Below, one piece after another: positions 1 through 12,429 of a stretch of DNA of 64,000 nt. This stretch comes from Pardosa pseudoannulata (taxonomy: Eukaryota; Arthropoda; Arachnida; Araneae; Lycosidae). A program made the translations under genes and the position numbers. The notes under the pieces were generated by a model, which did not search any database, had not been told where the DNA came from, and worked only from the letters and a program-made list of their open reading frames with translations. Every line of letters starts with the position of its first letter. Position 1 is the stretch's first letter. The stretch covers positions 115,776,404 through 115,840,403 of the forward strand of contig CM063508.1 in the NCBI GenBank assembly GCA_032207245.1, written 5' to 3'.

Positions 1-2164
1 GTTAAATTTTTAGATTCTTTAGTTTTAAATGTTTTTGACAGCTGATACAAAGGCTACTCACTTTGAGAAGGATTTTAGTTAGACTGGAAAATTCATTTAA
101 AAATGTGTTTAATTTATACATTTATTTTTTATTAAGTCAACAGAAAAAGCAGATAATATTCTTATGTCTAGCAAATAGCCATCATATGACGGAATCAGTA
201 AAATTTTGCTAACCATAAGAATTTGTTAATACCGGTGATAAGATTTTCATTGCCACAAAAAAATAATCAATGATTAAATTCAAAATTATCACTTATGTAC
301 CTAATCTATTATTTAATCCAAATATAAAAGAAAACCATTTAAGTAATATCTAAATTCAGTGATAAAACGTAGGAAAATAATGCAGATGATATTGAAATAA
401 AATTTAAAATGAGAAGGTTAAAGGAATGACGTCATAATGATAAAAAAATATTATATTTACCTATTTATTATGTGCTAAATTGATAAATTTAATCGCCTGC
501 TCTTTACCGGGGAAAATAGGGCTTGAAATGATAGCATTAAAAGCTTGAAAAGGAAGGGTAGGATTTCGAACATTTTAAAGACAGTATTTTTCTCTGCGAT
601 ATGAAGCCTATTTATACCTATGTATTTTAGAATTAGATCGATAGTTTAGGAGACCATAAACTTTACTCGCTTTGAATTTTGCTAATCCTAATTCTCATGG
701 TCATCAAGGATGCCTGTATCCATTCCAGGTCCAACTGCTTCATAAGTTTGAGGACAGATAACTTAGGATATTCCTATACAGGGAATTTATAAGTATACAT
801 AGAATCATCTGTATAGGAAGGATAAACCTGATGCTTTGATAGTAAATTTTTAATATTGGCCTTTGAAAGTCAAGTTTGATTTTAATCTCTTTGAATAGTT
901 ATTTCCAATCCAATTTGTTTGTTCCAAGATTAGCAACTATGCTGTGTTATGAAGCTAGAAAAAATTTTCTTGCAATGATCCGTAGTGCAGGATAAGTCAC
1001 AGGTATGATCTCTGAAAGCAGAATTTCTGATACCCTCATCTTTATCTGCAACAAGTTCTTTTTTAGTGCTAATTCTGATCAGTATTTGTAACACATCTAT
1101 TACTCTGCTATGACCACAAAGCAATAAGCCTCCTTAGATATGTTTAATTTATGACCTTTATATATTTTGTATAAATATCTATTTACTATTATAAAAAAGT
1201 ATCATCCCAGCATATAGATACTTTTGTTAGATGGATAATTACGTTTATAGAAAGCCGAAAATATATATTACACAGATAGGTATTTGATACTTTTATTTAT
1301 GTTTTAATCTTATTCTTAAGTATTGTATTGTGTATTAAATGAAGCACAGCCTTACCTTTCCACCAACTCCACAAGAGATAACCTTACAGAAGTGATGTAA
1401 CTCATAACTATATATTTTTCCAAGAGAAAATTATGAATGCTGTTAAAATACATCCATAATAAATATATGAATCTAGATTTTAATTAATGCAATACCTATT
1501 ATGCAAATCTGAGAAAGGGAAACAGCTTAAAAAATAAGAGCATGTCTTTTATTACCTACAATTAATTTAAATAGTTGTCTAGGATACCCACTTAAAATAA
1601 AAATGTCAATATATTTACTCAACAGATATTAAAAAATAACAAGTTCACTTTTTTTTATTCGTGTGGAATGTTATCTTTTATGTGTTATAGAATATAGTTC
1701 TCAATTAATAATAGATAGATTATAATACAAAATTTTGTAGGCTATCCAAAAAGAAAAAAAAAATTATCAAAAGTAAGCTTCATTGTAAATAACAAATGGG
1801 CAGGCCTGCATTGCTGATGTAAAAATGTAAAATGCATAAAAGAGGAAATTAAAGTTTAGAGTGTCTTCAAATTTAAATGGAAAGAGCCTACTCTCAATTT
1901 AGCATCATAAAACTGAGAACAGCCATTTTGCATTTTTAAATATGTTGCATTTGTGCATAAGGTTCTCTATACATGCAAGGTTATATTTGTGAATTGAAAC
2001 TTCTCACATTATTGTTTAAGGTGGATTTCTATATATTTCTTATGACTTAAAAAGAAGAGAAAGAGTCAATAAGTTTAAATAAATCTTTTATATAAGGAGA
2101 ATAAGAAAATATGTATATACAATTATTTTCATAAAAGTTTCACAAAATGTGATAAATTTCATAT
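1..2164. other. Region downstream of KANSL3, no gene seen
   Basis: AT-rich sequence with only short shadow ORFs. Near its left end (about 405-600) is one copy of a dispersed repeat also found at 45.4-45.7 kb. The part adjoining 2165 should be KANSL3 3' UTR; a minus-strand AATAAA at 1654-1659 is one possible polyadenylation signal. Confidence 0.5.
405..600 (+). repeat. Dispersed repeat copy (ggaatgacgtcat family)
   Basis: Contains aaaggaatgacgtcat, then about 75 bases on accggggaaaata, then a gaaggg...ggatttcgaac segment. The same order of blocks recurs at 45390-45665. No coding potential seen; the family is not recognised. Confidence 0.55.
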
Positions 2165-3414
2165 TTACAAGAAAGATGTGTGAGGTTTAACAGTAGTACG
2201 AATAGGTGGTCTAATAATTTTCCTAGCTATCACTGACCCATCAGGCTTTGTGTAACATATAGAATAACTAGGTTCATTTACTTTTGCTGTTATAGTACCC
2301 GGTTCATGCTGAAGAGTGTTATTTAATGCTTGTATCGCTAAACGCTTTTCAGCTAATTCTGCTGGTGTTTCCATCCTCACCGGAACTGAACTTATTTGAG
2401 ATGGCTTTATGTCTAGCAATGATTTGACATTCTGGGTCATATTAGGTGAAGCTAGTTTTACATATGTAGCCGATGTGCTGGTTTCAACTTTCTTCGGTAT
2501 ATTTACTTGCTGTTCTGAAGCTACTATATTAGTACCTAACACTTTGGATGTAGATTCACTGGGCTTAACTAATCCAGGTATTACTGTATTTTTTGGTTTT
2601 ATTGACACTGGCCCTTTCGACAGCAATTGCAGAAATTTTCCAGAGGATATTTTATATGTCTGACCAGAAACTAATAATGTGGCAGCCTGAGAGGGAACAG
2701 TAATGATTGATTTGGTAGAACCTGAAGAAGTTGCTTGAGTAGTGGAAGGAAGTGATTTTTCAATGCTTGTGGTTAAGGGAGCAACTGGCTTTGAAGGCAA
2801 GGTTTTGTCTTCTATCACCTCTGCAGTAAACTTGGGAGGAACTGCAAGAATTGAGACACCCTTATTTGAATCTGATACTACATTTAAAGTGGGATTCACA
2901 ACAGATGCAGATACTGAAGTTGGCTCAAAAATGCTTTTTGGAAGTACTTCAGATAAAGGCATAGTAGAATCCATATTAGTAGGAACAATTTCTGAACCTA
3001 CACTTGGTATATTAACAGCATCAGACACATGCTCAGGGGTGGTAAATGTAGGTTCCGTAAATTCACTCTCCATCTTTTGTTCTTCAGGTAAAATTAGATC
3101 ATCTAAATCTGGTGGGGTCAATGGTCTCGGCAAGAAACTGCAATCATTTCCAAATGCCTTTTCAACATCTACAGTTTCATCCTTCTTTGGAAGAATATTT
3201 TTAGCAAAAGAAATCTCAGATTTTCTTGTAGACACTATGGCATCTGGATTTTCTGAATAATATGTATTAAATGCCAATTTACTCAATTCTGCTTTTTCTT
3301 TAGGAATTTTAACATTAGATTTAGATTCTTGAACTGGTGGCTTTGGAATCTTAATTCGAAGCTTCTTAATAGGTGACCGCTTTTCTTCAACTTTCATAGG
3401 GCTACTAATTTTAA
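2165..3414 (-). CDS. KANSL3: KANSL3 terminal exon (exon 12), disordered C-terminal tail
   Basis: Residues about 536-951 of the assembled protein, ending in TAA at 2165-2167. The acceptor is a poly-T tract followed by AG, and the exon opens with TT, which completes a valine codon begun in exon 11. Just inside is a basic stretch (KKLRIKIPKP) like the Lys/Arg-rich segment of vertebrate KANSL3. The rest is Ser/Thr/Pro/Val-rich, without predicted membrane segments, and contains the ordered-looking block TYKISSGKFLQLL. Low conservation is expected here, so the assignment rests mainly on splice continuity with the upstream exons. The nearest AATAAA on the minus strand is about 500 bp further down, at 1654-1659. 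Confidence 0.85.
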
Positions 3415-4638
3415 CTAAAAAAAAAAAAAGAATTACATTTAGATTTGAAACTGCAAATTACAAAACTAGAAATTTATGCTTTAAAGACACGATAAGATAC
3501 ACACCAAGGGCTTAAATGAGAGGATTGATGGCCCATTAAGTAATTGTAGAAATACCACATTTTCACTTTAATGTCAGATATCTACAGCACTTGTGATGCC
3601 AATTTAGTCAAGTCAGTCATTTTATGCCTGATTTTTTTATATTTAAGCTGCTTCTATTCTTACTTAAACTATAATATAAGTTTATTTTTATATAATCTAC
3701 ATTATTTTCAGAATTTTCAGGTTTCATTGGTTGGTAACCCCCAGGTCATAAGTTACCAAAAACTGTCCTACACCTTGTCAAACAATGCATAGACAATTGG
3801 TTGTTTGAGCAATTACTTGCTCAAGAAATATTTTAAACAGAACGAGCATGGTGATAGCAGAAAGAAGAATTGAAAAAATTAATCAGAATTCAATAATAAA
3901 TTAATAACAAGGCTTCAGGGGAAAATTGATTTACTCCAAATAAATTTAACACTACATAATTAAATTAATAAATATGTCTAATATAATATAAAGAGATACT
4001 ATAATAAGGATTTGCTCTATTTGTTAAACAGAAAACCTTTTTTTCATAAGAAAAAAAAAAAATAGCGCTAATGGGGTTACCCAGAAGAGAACCAACAGAC
4101 TCACACAAAGTAATTATAAAGCTTGGCTTAATAGTGAATTATGATTTAAAATTAGTGTGAAAACAATATAGACATTTTAATCAAATGATAACAGGTAACT
4201 TTAAAATACCTAAACTTTAAAATAATAAAAAAAAAGAACTTTTACAATTAGATTTTACTATTTATTTATGTAACTATTAGAATAAATGGTACTTTTACAT
4301 AAATTTAAAAAGAAAACCATATTAAAGTTAATGTTAAAGTGCAGAAATAATATTAGCATAAATATTTACAAAGCACTTATAAAACACAGCTTAATAATGG
4401 ATAATGAATTAAAAAGCATATAAATACTATCCCTATACAAACAACCTGACCATAATTTAACAGTAAAATATTGTAATAACATCAAAGAATTTTTAAATTT
4501 ATTAGACCTATAAGACCAAATTTCAATAGTTATACAAGAAAATACAACTATTTAATGGATTTTATACTGTAGAAGCAAAAAATTTTGTTAATGTAAATAG
4601 TGCATTGAAAAGAATTATTGTAAGTATTTGTAAGTTAC
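3415..4638 (-). other. KANSL3 intron 11
   Basis: A 1.2 kb AT-rich intron. Only short shadow ORFs are present, and no transposon or RNA gene is recognised. Confidence 0.7.
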
Positions 4639-4711
4639 CTCTTTTTGGGCTGTCTTGTTGGCTTTTCTTAGGTGGTGAAGATGTATGAGATTTGACAGCA
4701 ACATCTGTGGC
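4639..4711 (-). CDS. KANSL3: KANSL3 exon 11
   Basis: A 73-nt exon encoding ATDVAVKSHTSSPPKKSQQD and SPKR, residues about 512-535. It has an AG acceptor before GCC and a GTAACT donor. It starts in phase 0 and ends with one base, which joins TT of exon 12 to give Val, so the junction reads SPKR-V-KISSP. A Lys-Arg-Pro-Lys-like motif at this place is also seen in vertebrate KANSL3. Confidence 0.85.
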
Positions 4712-4858
4712 CTGGGAGAAAACGAAAAAGTTCCTATAGTTATGAAAACTAAAGGCTTTCATTTTCTTATTTAATTCTGATACATTTTATATACTGCTGA
4801 TTTTATTGCTACTGCTATTCTGATACACTTCATAAGTTGTTACTGAGTGTATTTTGGA

Positions 4859-4885
4859 AAAAAAAAAAAAAAAAAAAAAAAAAAA
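4859..4885. repeat. Poly(A) tract
   Basis: A run of about 27 A in intron 10 of KANSL3, with no neighbouring element that it clearly terminates. Confidence 0.9.
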
Positions 4886-5062
4886 GGAAAAATTCAACAC
4901 AAATTTAATTTTTTTTACACTGTGTTATGCATGCTGAGGGAAGTTCTGTTAGTGTACTGTCTATTTATCGTATTGCATTGTATTGTATTAAGTATATTAT
5001 AATTGTTATTTAAATTATAATACTTTACAATTACAATTATTAATATTCTTCTTCTTCAATAG

Positions 5063-5217
5063 CATGACAATTCTGCATGGGCTATAGTCTTCTCCATAAT
5101 TTGATACCAGACAGTCTAATCATTGGTCCTGAACTTCTAATTAATAATTCTTGAAGCTTTTAAGTCATTCTTAATCGAACCCAACCATCTGAGTTTGGGC
5201 CATCCTCTTTACTGGGT
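5063..5217 (-). pseudogene. RTE-type LINE reverse transcriptase, C-terminal remnant
   Basis: On the minus strand one frame reads PKLRWLGSIKNDLKASRIIN, stop, KFRTND, stop, then TVWYQIMEKTIAHAELSCY. The pattern RP/KxRWxxxIxxDL...W..I.EKAxAHxGL is the C-terminal tail found after the reverse transcriptase of RTE-type LINEs (often annotated as craniofacial-development-protein-2-like). Two in-frame stops and the short length show a decayed, 5'-truncated insertion in a KANSL3 intron. Confidence 0.6.
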
Positions 5218-5971
5218 GCTTATTTTTTCAAAACTTTTTTTTTTTTTTTTTTTTTTTAAATCTGGATATGTATCCAGCCCATCTAAACATTTGAATACTG
5301 ATGAAATTAACTATATCTGGATTTTTATGTATAATTCAATATTTAACCTTGGACTTCATTGTTTACTTGGATACCCTCAAAAGTACTTCTAATTTTTTTT
5401 TTTTTAAACTGCTTGGGTTTCTTTAATTTTACGGTTAGTGTTCATGTTTCTGATGAATATGTTAAAACAGACCAAGTTTTGATTAAAAACAAAATAAATA
5501 ATATTAAATAAATTCTTCATTAGAAAAAACCCACAAATTTACTTTTTTAAAAAGCACCCAACCTATTAATCAGAGTACTGTACTGTAATACAGAAAATTT
5601 TAAAAAATAAAATATTAATTGCTGTAATAGGTATTCATAAATAAAATTTTGACATGTGAAATTATAAAGTGTAAAGTTCATTGTTGAAAAAAACAATACT
5701 TCAAGATATATTTTAAGTAATTAAGTATGAATTTAAAATTTTGTACAACACTTTATTTGCTTTTATAAATTACATGATGGAAAATGTAAGGGCAAAGAAA
5801 ATATTTTCAATTACCTTTAAAATTTGGATGTTTGAAATTTTAACCTATTTTGAAAATATATTATTTAAGACATTGTACTTAAATAATATATTTTATAGTA
5901 TTTTATACATTCAATAATATATTATTTTATTTAAATAATATATTATCGATTTGAAATTAAATGTTACATAC

Positions 5972-6163
5972 TTCTTTTGACATTTTCATGTGTTTTCGAG
6001 GTGTTTTCTCAGGGGAGTATTGGCGAGGATTCTTTCGCTTTTGCCTATATTGGTCTTTATGGTAAAATTCCTCCATATCAACCATATGCCTGCTAGAAAC
6101 AAATCCTCTCTCTGATATTGGCATCTTGATCAAAGTTGAATGTAAAAACTCACTAACTTCTTC
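5972..6163 (-). CDS. KANSL3: KANSL3 exon 10
   Basis: A 192-nt exon, 64 codons in phase 0 at both ends, with a GTATGT donor. It opens with EEVSEFLHSTL, which continues the hydrolase-like core (VDRCIL-EEVSEFL, matching the family's VDRxIxxEIxxFL block). It then becomes very basic (YRQKRKNPRQYSPEKTPRKH), a probable nuclear-localisation or nucleic-acid-contact region. Confidence 0.9.
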
Positions 6164-6185
6164 CTACAAGGATAAAACCAAAGTA

Positions 6186-6385
6186 AATAAATAAATAAGA
6201 TATAAATGTCCGGAAATAAAAGTGTAAAATTAAGAATAACACGTGCATCAATAATACAAAAGTACCTAAAGCATAAATAATAAATAAATAAAAGATATAA
6301 ATGTCCGGAAATAAAAGTGTAAAAATAAGAATAACACGTGCATCAATAATACAACAGTACCTAAAGCATAAACAATAAATAAATA
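6186..6385. repeat. Tandem duplication, about 95-bp unit, two copies
   Basis: The block gatataaatgtccgg starts at 6199 and again at 6294, and the following acacgtgcatcaataataca block recurs at the same spacing. Two copies with few differences lie just inside the intron upstream of exon 10. Confidence 0.85.
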
Positions 6386-8643
6386 ACATACAGTTCAAAA
6401 TAGCTTTTATATATAAAAAAAGCAAAGTCATACAAACAAATATGTTAAAATTACAAATAATGCTAACATTCTATTTTACCGGAAAATACTGAATGCAGTT
6501 TTAATTTTAAACTTCATAGTAATTAATGCATTAATCATCGCTAAATAATTTTTTTTTATATTATTAAGAGGATAAAAAAATCTGATAGCTAAATTTATTG
6601 AACTGGCACTCTTTTAAAAATAAAAAATTAAAACAATAAACATATATTGCGAAAAATTTTCAAGTACATCGTAACATAAGATCTATACTAGCTCAAATGA
6701 AGAATTACTTAAAATAATGGTAGTTCGAAGAATTTAATAAAAATTATATCACAAATAAAGAAAAACATTGAAAAAACAGCTGAAAACTAAGAATCAAAAT
6801 CGTAAGTAATTCTTACTTGAAAACAAAAACAAATGCTTTATAACAAATCCGCACAGCGTGCAATCAAAACACAGATGATCACTAGAAGACCTCAAGCACG
6901 TGTCCTACCACCATCCTTCAGTTTACACATTGCACTAAGCATGGCAAAAAAGAAGATAGCGGAAGAGTGAGTCGGCAAAGTGCGACACAGCGCCATCTAC
7001 CCGATCATAAGGAAATCGCACTTCATGTACAATTAAATTTTGAAGTTAATACGCTATGTAGTGTTACATATTAATAAAACTATATCAATTAAACTATATA
7101 GCTTTTACACTACAATAAATGAGCAACATAAATGAAACTCAATGGTCTTAATGCAACTGAATCAAGCAATAGCGAATTATTGTCTTTATTTTATTCTAAT
7201 CTTGATCATTACGTTTTCAAGGCGTGGAACAACTGGATTCTCCGAGCCGAGCCCTTTAATCCAGAGATTTCTAACAGTAAGCATAAAAATGGCAACGAGC
7301 GGATCATTACATTTAGAGGAATTAAAGAGTAATAAATAGTTCTTTATTGGTGACACGAAATACATTTCTTAATAATAAATGGGAATGGGGATAAAACAGG
7401 AAATTAAAGAATAAATGTGGTGAACATATGGAGGAGTAGGATTATAATTATGCTTACGTACTTTTTTTCTGAATAAAAAAAATTCATTTTTTTAACATTC
7501 CTATTATATTTACTTTCAACGAAATCAATAATTAATCAGAGTAATATGCACATAAAAAAACATCGAAAATAGTGTTTGAATTTACTACGCGTCACTTCCG
7601 CGATGTACTTAATAAAAATCTTAGCTAAGAACATCGTACTTAGCTGGGAGTGGCAGGCAAGTCCAGGGTATCTTCTGCTTGATCCCTGCTAAAGAGGGAG
7701 TAATGTTACTCGAGTATGTGCAGCGTTAGGAAAAAAAACTTAGGCAAAAATTAAACAAAGGAATATGAGGATGAAAAGGTTAGGTTTGATTTGGAGAGCT
7801 CAGTATGGAAGACAAAAGCATAATTTTTTTCTAGACAGAATATAATTTTATATTTAATAATAATAATATTGATGTTTTCTTATCATGTTGTGAAAAATAG
7901 GAACTGAAGTACTGCTTGATTTTGTTGATTTAAAATATCTTTAATTGCTACCATTTTAAAGAATCTTCTATTTTTAACTTGTCCCCCATACCGGATTATA
8001 GCGGAAAAATTAACAACAAAAGAAAGCAACAATACGATAAGGTCATAAAAGAATAAAATGGCATTTGATTTTTGTTGTATAAATTTAGTGAAGGGGTATT
8101 CAAGTTTTTACACCTTGGGGAACCCTTTGCATTTATCATTTTCTTTATCCTACGTAAATTTATAAAGTTTTTCCTACATCTTTATTTTAACACAATGCAA
8201 ACATCTGAATAAGATATTGGGTTTAAGTTGCTTTCTAACTTATATTCTATAAATAATAAACAAAAGCAGCAATATTTTAGAAAATTATTTTAAGAAAATT
8301 ATATAAGAAAATTATTTTAAGGACTTATGATTAATTTTTATTGCAAAGTATTTTTACGTCTGGTGTAACTTTTGAAATCTGCATCTTAATGTCCTCTTCA
8401 GTATACTAGGTTTAAATATTTTGTTTTTGTAGCACACAAAGGTTTTTCGCATAGATAGGTTGAAACAAATGACATCATATGCTTTACTGCTCTTTTGGCA
8501 ATTTCAAGATATTCTTTTCTAACGTTAATCCAAAATTGCATGATATCAACTTGACTAAATTTTCGTTTCAATTGAGTATCGGTCGATATATCAATTTGTT
8601 GTTTACATTTATTTATACACGCTAACTACCTTTAAGAATTTAA

Positions 8644-8648
<5 letters not shown>

Positions 8649-8702
<54 letters not shown>
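8649..8702. repeat. Poly(A) tract, 54 bp
   Basis: An uninterrupted run of A in an AT-rich part of intron 9. It may be the tail of an old retroinsertion, but nothing recognisable precedes it. Confidence 0.9.
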
Positions 8703-8706
<4 letters not shown>

Positions 8707-9068
8707 AATTGTATAAGCAAATAGTGATCACTTGCGATAATTTTGTTGTTAATTGCATTCTTAAGCCATCAAAAAATCAACAAATGTATTTTTGCTTATT
8801 TTTGTTTTAGTGTATATAAATTCTAATTCAATAAATGGTTTTATATTTGTAAATAATGAAGTAAATAAACAAAAATAATAAAATACTGTTTCCTAATTTA
8901 ATGTTGTAATTTTTATATGAATGCGATTCTGCTATAAGCTCGTTGTTATCAATTGGAAAGGGGAAGTACAAAAATTAAATTGTGCTCTAGGAACACAGGT
9001 ATCCTAGAGATGATCGCTGTGTGAGGGGAGAGGGACTCTGGAATGAGGTAGACAGAGGTTTTTATTGG

Positions 9069-9215
9069 TTAGTTTGGTTTTGAACACTACGATCGACTGT
9101 TTTCCTACACTAGGACTAATGAGATAGGAACCTACTGTTTTAAACCGATTTCGTACGGCTACAAACATCTATACCAGCAGTGGAATTTGAATCCCCAAAT
9201 TCCGATACCCAGGGG
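9069..9215 (-). mobile_element. tRNA-derived SINE, copy A (degraded)
   Basis: Read on the minus strand it has a B-box-like gattcaaattcc, then a tail region with gtttgtagccg, agtaggttcc and ctcattagtcctagtg. The same succession of blocks occurs in copies B and C. This is the most diverged copy; it abuts a G-run at 9212-9224. Confidence 0.6.
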
Positions 9216-9347
9216 GGGGGGGGGTCTACTAACGGTTTTCAAATATTTTTGAAGTGGATTTCCTTTCACTCTATTCTTAAGTTGGATTTCTTTTCATTTT
9301 CGTTCATTCTCATCGTATGCGAATTATAACATGTGGCGAAGATCATA

Positions 9348-9505
9348 TTGGTTTGGTGTGGACTGCTACGGTCTACTTTTTGCAACACGAGGGCTAATGA
9401 GACCGGGACCTACAGCTTAAAGCCGATTCCGAACGGCTACGAACATCCATGCCATACTGGGATTCGAACCGACGAACTCATCAGCCATCGTTCGGCAGGC
9501 GAAAG
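9348..9505 (-). mobile_element. tRNA-derived SINE, copy B
   Basis: On the minus strand the head reads gatggctgatgagttcgtcg followed by gttcgaatccc, an excellent RNA polymerase III B box. It continues ggcatggatgttcgtagccg, taggtcccggtctcattagc and cctcgtgttgca. Copies at 9.1, 11.6, 59.7 and 61.2 kb share these blocks, so this is a repeat family and not a tRNA gene. Confidence 0.75.
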
Positions 9506-9756
9506 ATCATAAGAAATAGTTTAGTTATAATACTAACGACTGACAAATAGAGATACTGCACTCCTCTCAATTTGTTTTGTTATTACTCACATATTGTTAT
9601 TCGCGTAATATTAATTTGTTTAGGGAGTGATGTCTTTTCTGGGTAATAGCCAGCAGTTCAATTTTGTTCTGTATATTGATAGCACACTGTCTCAACTTTC
9701 ATTTTAAAACTTGTTTCTGTTTTTATTTGAAAACCAGATAATTGAATCAACATGGT

Positions 9757-9795
<39 letters not shown>
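9757..9795. repeat. TA/TG compound microsatellite
   Basis: A TA run passes directly into a TG run, about 39 bp in all. Confidence 0.9.
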
Positions 9796-10375
9796 AAAAC
9801 ACGCCGAAAATGAATCCGTCGGTCATAATAAATTATTGTAGCCCCTACTATTTTTAATTACCCGGGCTTGCTGGGCAAGGAGAAGTCTAATTAGGTAGAC
9901 AATTTAAGTTGTTGCAGTCGTGTCATTCTATTAAGAACAGGCCGAGTTTGTACCGCAATTTAAACTTTATTCATTAGCTCCTAAAAATAACATCTATACC
10001 AGACGGCAGACGAGAAAATGATCATGAAAACACGTGCTGGAACAGGGTTGGACCCTAGAGCGAGAAGGAAAGAAAATCTTTCCCACAGAAAGTAGCTGAG
10101 TCGGTTAGCTTGGTTAGTTAGTTAACAATAAAAATAACTTGGATCGGATGGGAAAAACTGAGCCATTTGCAGCGCTAGCTGGAAAATGCGATGAGTGGAT
10201 AGAAAATTTACATCTATTGCACAGAAAGTTTGGCAAATGGGGCTGGAAGAATTTCAAGCCGTGGACGCTCTTTTAATTACGATATTTTGTGACTGGGAAA
10301 ATAGATTTGAAGGAAATAGAATGGGAGAGAGCAGAATTTTTATAAGATATTAAAGTAAAATAATTTTTAATATAT

Positions 10376-10378
<3 letters not shown>

Positions 10379-10416
<38 letters not shown>
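10379..10416. repeat. (TA)n microsatellite
   Basis: About 38 bp of uninterrupted TA. Confidence 0.95.
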
Positions 10417-10422
<6 letters not shown>

Positions 10423-11619
10423 CACTAAATGTACACAATACCAACGCTAGCCCACGAATCGTACACGCGGCTAATTACATATGAATTCACATAGTCTAGT
10501 TATTAAAGGAAAATGGAAAATCCTCTCAATTCTGATAGCATAAATAGGAACATAAGTAAAATAAAATTATTCACTCAGAACTGAAAGAAAATGAATTTTT
10601 AAATGGTAAAGATCTAAAAATATGTTATGAAAAATATTTTAATCTAAATTTCAGTCGTAATTCCTTTTTTTAAGTATATGTTTTTAGGCACATAATGTTA
10701 TCTAACAATTTAAATTAAAATGCTATATTTATTTTTATCTAAAATGTATACCTTCAAATCATTTAAAACATTGATCTTAAGGGAAATATTGGTTACAGAT
10801 ACAGACTATAGAAAGTTAAAAATAACATCATTACATTAATTTACCTTAATTTTTTCATTATGCTGGTGAAACAGCGAGTAGCAATGCAGATGAAATTTAA
10901 ACGTTTTCAATCTCTATAATTTTTATCTAATACATATTTTTTCTAACAATATATCTATACTAGTAAATACCAAGATCTTTTCTTCAAATAAATACATTCT
11001 ATTTTAAAAGCTTTGTATTTTTCAAATGATTACAGTATAGATGTGAATTTAAATTCAAAGAAAAAAATGTGGTACAAATAACTGAAAAAAAATTGAAATT
11101 TATTACATTGATTTAAAAATTTCTTATATTTTATTACTTGAAATATACTAGCTAAAGCTAACCCACTTTATGAAATGCAAACCTAAGAATAGTATTTTGC
11201 AGAGGCATATCAAAAAGTTTTTCATAAAGGGAAAGGGGATAGGTTCTCCCACTTAAAGTCATAACTCAAAATTAATTTCAAATTTCATGTTCTTTTTCAA
11301 GTAAAAAGAATATTAATGTCGAATACCAGATTCAGAACATTAAATTTTCTTGAAAAGGAAGTTTAAAAGTTAAAATCCTTTCCACAGATATTAATGTAAA
11401 GTAAAATACCTTTTTTCCATACTTCTATATAGTGCATATTTTTTTAGATCCCTATCATTTTGAAACCTAGATATTTTTATGAAAGCAACTCCCTGCATCC
11501 CAAAAATAAAAATTTTATTTTATTTTATTAGAAGTCATCTGTTTAAAATTTTAACATATAGCAATCAATCCTTATGGGGGGAAGGACATTACAATCCTCA
11601 TACCCCCCCTCCATCATAC

Positions 11620-11773
11620 CAAGCCGAACAATGGCTGATTGTTAGGGTGTTGCTTTTGGTACCAGAGTTCGTGGGTCCAAATCTGACTATGGCATGGGTG
11701 TTTGTAGCCATTCAGAATCAGCTTTAAGCAGTAGGTCCCGGTCTCATTAGCCTTCGTGTTAGACTGTAGCATT

Positions 11774-11813
<40 letters not shown>
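11620..11813 (+). mobile_element. tRNA-derived SINE, copy C with poly(A) tail
   Basis: Plus-strand copy: an A-box-like region tggctgattgttagggtg, a B-box-like gggtccaaatctg, then gggtgtttgtagcc, gtaggtcccggtctcattag and ccttcgtgtta. It ends in an A run of about 39 bases (11775-11813). The tail and orientation fit LINE-mobilised SINE insertion. Confidence 0.75.
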
Positions 11814-11815
<2 letters not shown>

Positions 11816-12429
11816 CCCTTCATTATACTACAAGTGTGATATGCGTTACAAACCTGTTTTTTTTTTTAATTTCATAAATTCATTTATTAATTCAAGATAC
11901 TGCTTTTATTTTATTTTGATAATTGAGGTAATGAAATAAATCAAGCATCCTTTGTAAAACTTTTAATAGGGTTAAACATTTAAAAGAGCAAATATGATGA
12001 CTTTTTAAAAATTTTCTTTCAATAGCTGTTAATAACCTAGTGTAATTATATTAAGTTCTACAAATATACTATATTCAGTACAACCAATATATACCAATAC
12101 TATATATTAAGCACTACCAATATCTGAACCAAAAGAATAAATTACCTGTCTAAAAATATGCCTATTTAAACTACATCTTTTTAACTTTTTGATACAAATT
12201 TTGAAAGTGAAAATAAATAAACTAAACATTTCAATTTTTTTTAAATGAGTAGTGATATTTTCTATAGAATTGTGGATACATTAATGTAGTCTTTTCTTCA
12301 TGTTCTGAAATGATAACCCTAGCATTCAAATAAGGGCTTTGTTGATTTCAGAGATAGGATAGCCAATTCTTATAGATTTGCAATGAAAATTTTACAATGA
12401 CCTCCAAAGTTAATTTTTCCTTTCTTCAA

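Noticed and set aside
2409..3260. Plus-strand ORFs of 84 and 172 codons opposite the KANSL3 last exon
   Set aside because: They are antisense shadows of the long open minus-strand exon; no domain and no start context.
7132..7339. Two overlapping 65-codon plus-strand ORFs
   Set aside because: They overlap in different frames with no recognised motif; chance ORFs in a less AT-rich patch.
9400..9500. Possible tRNA gene
   Set aside because: The B box is good but no cloverleaf can be formed, and the sequence recurs as a SINE body elsewhere in the window.
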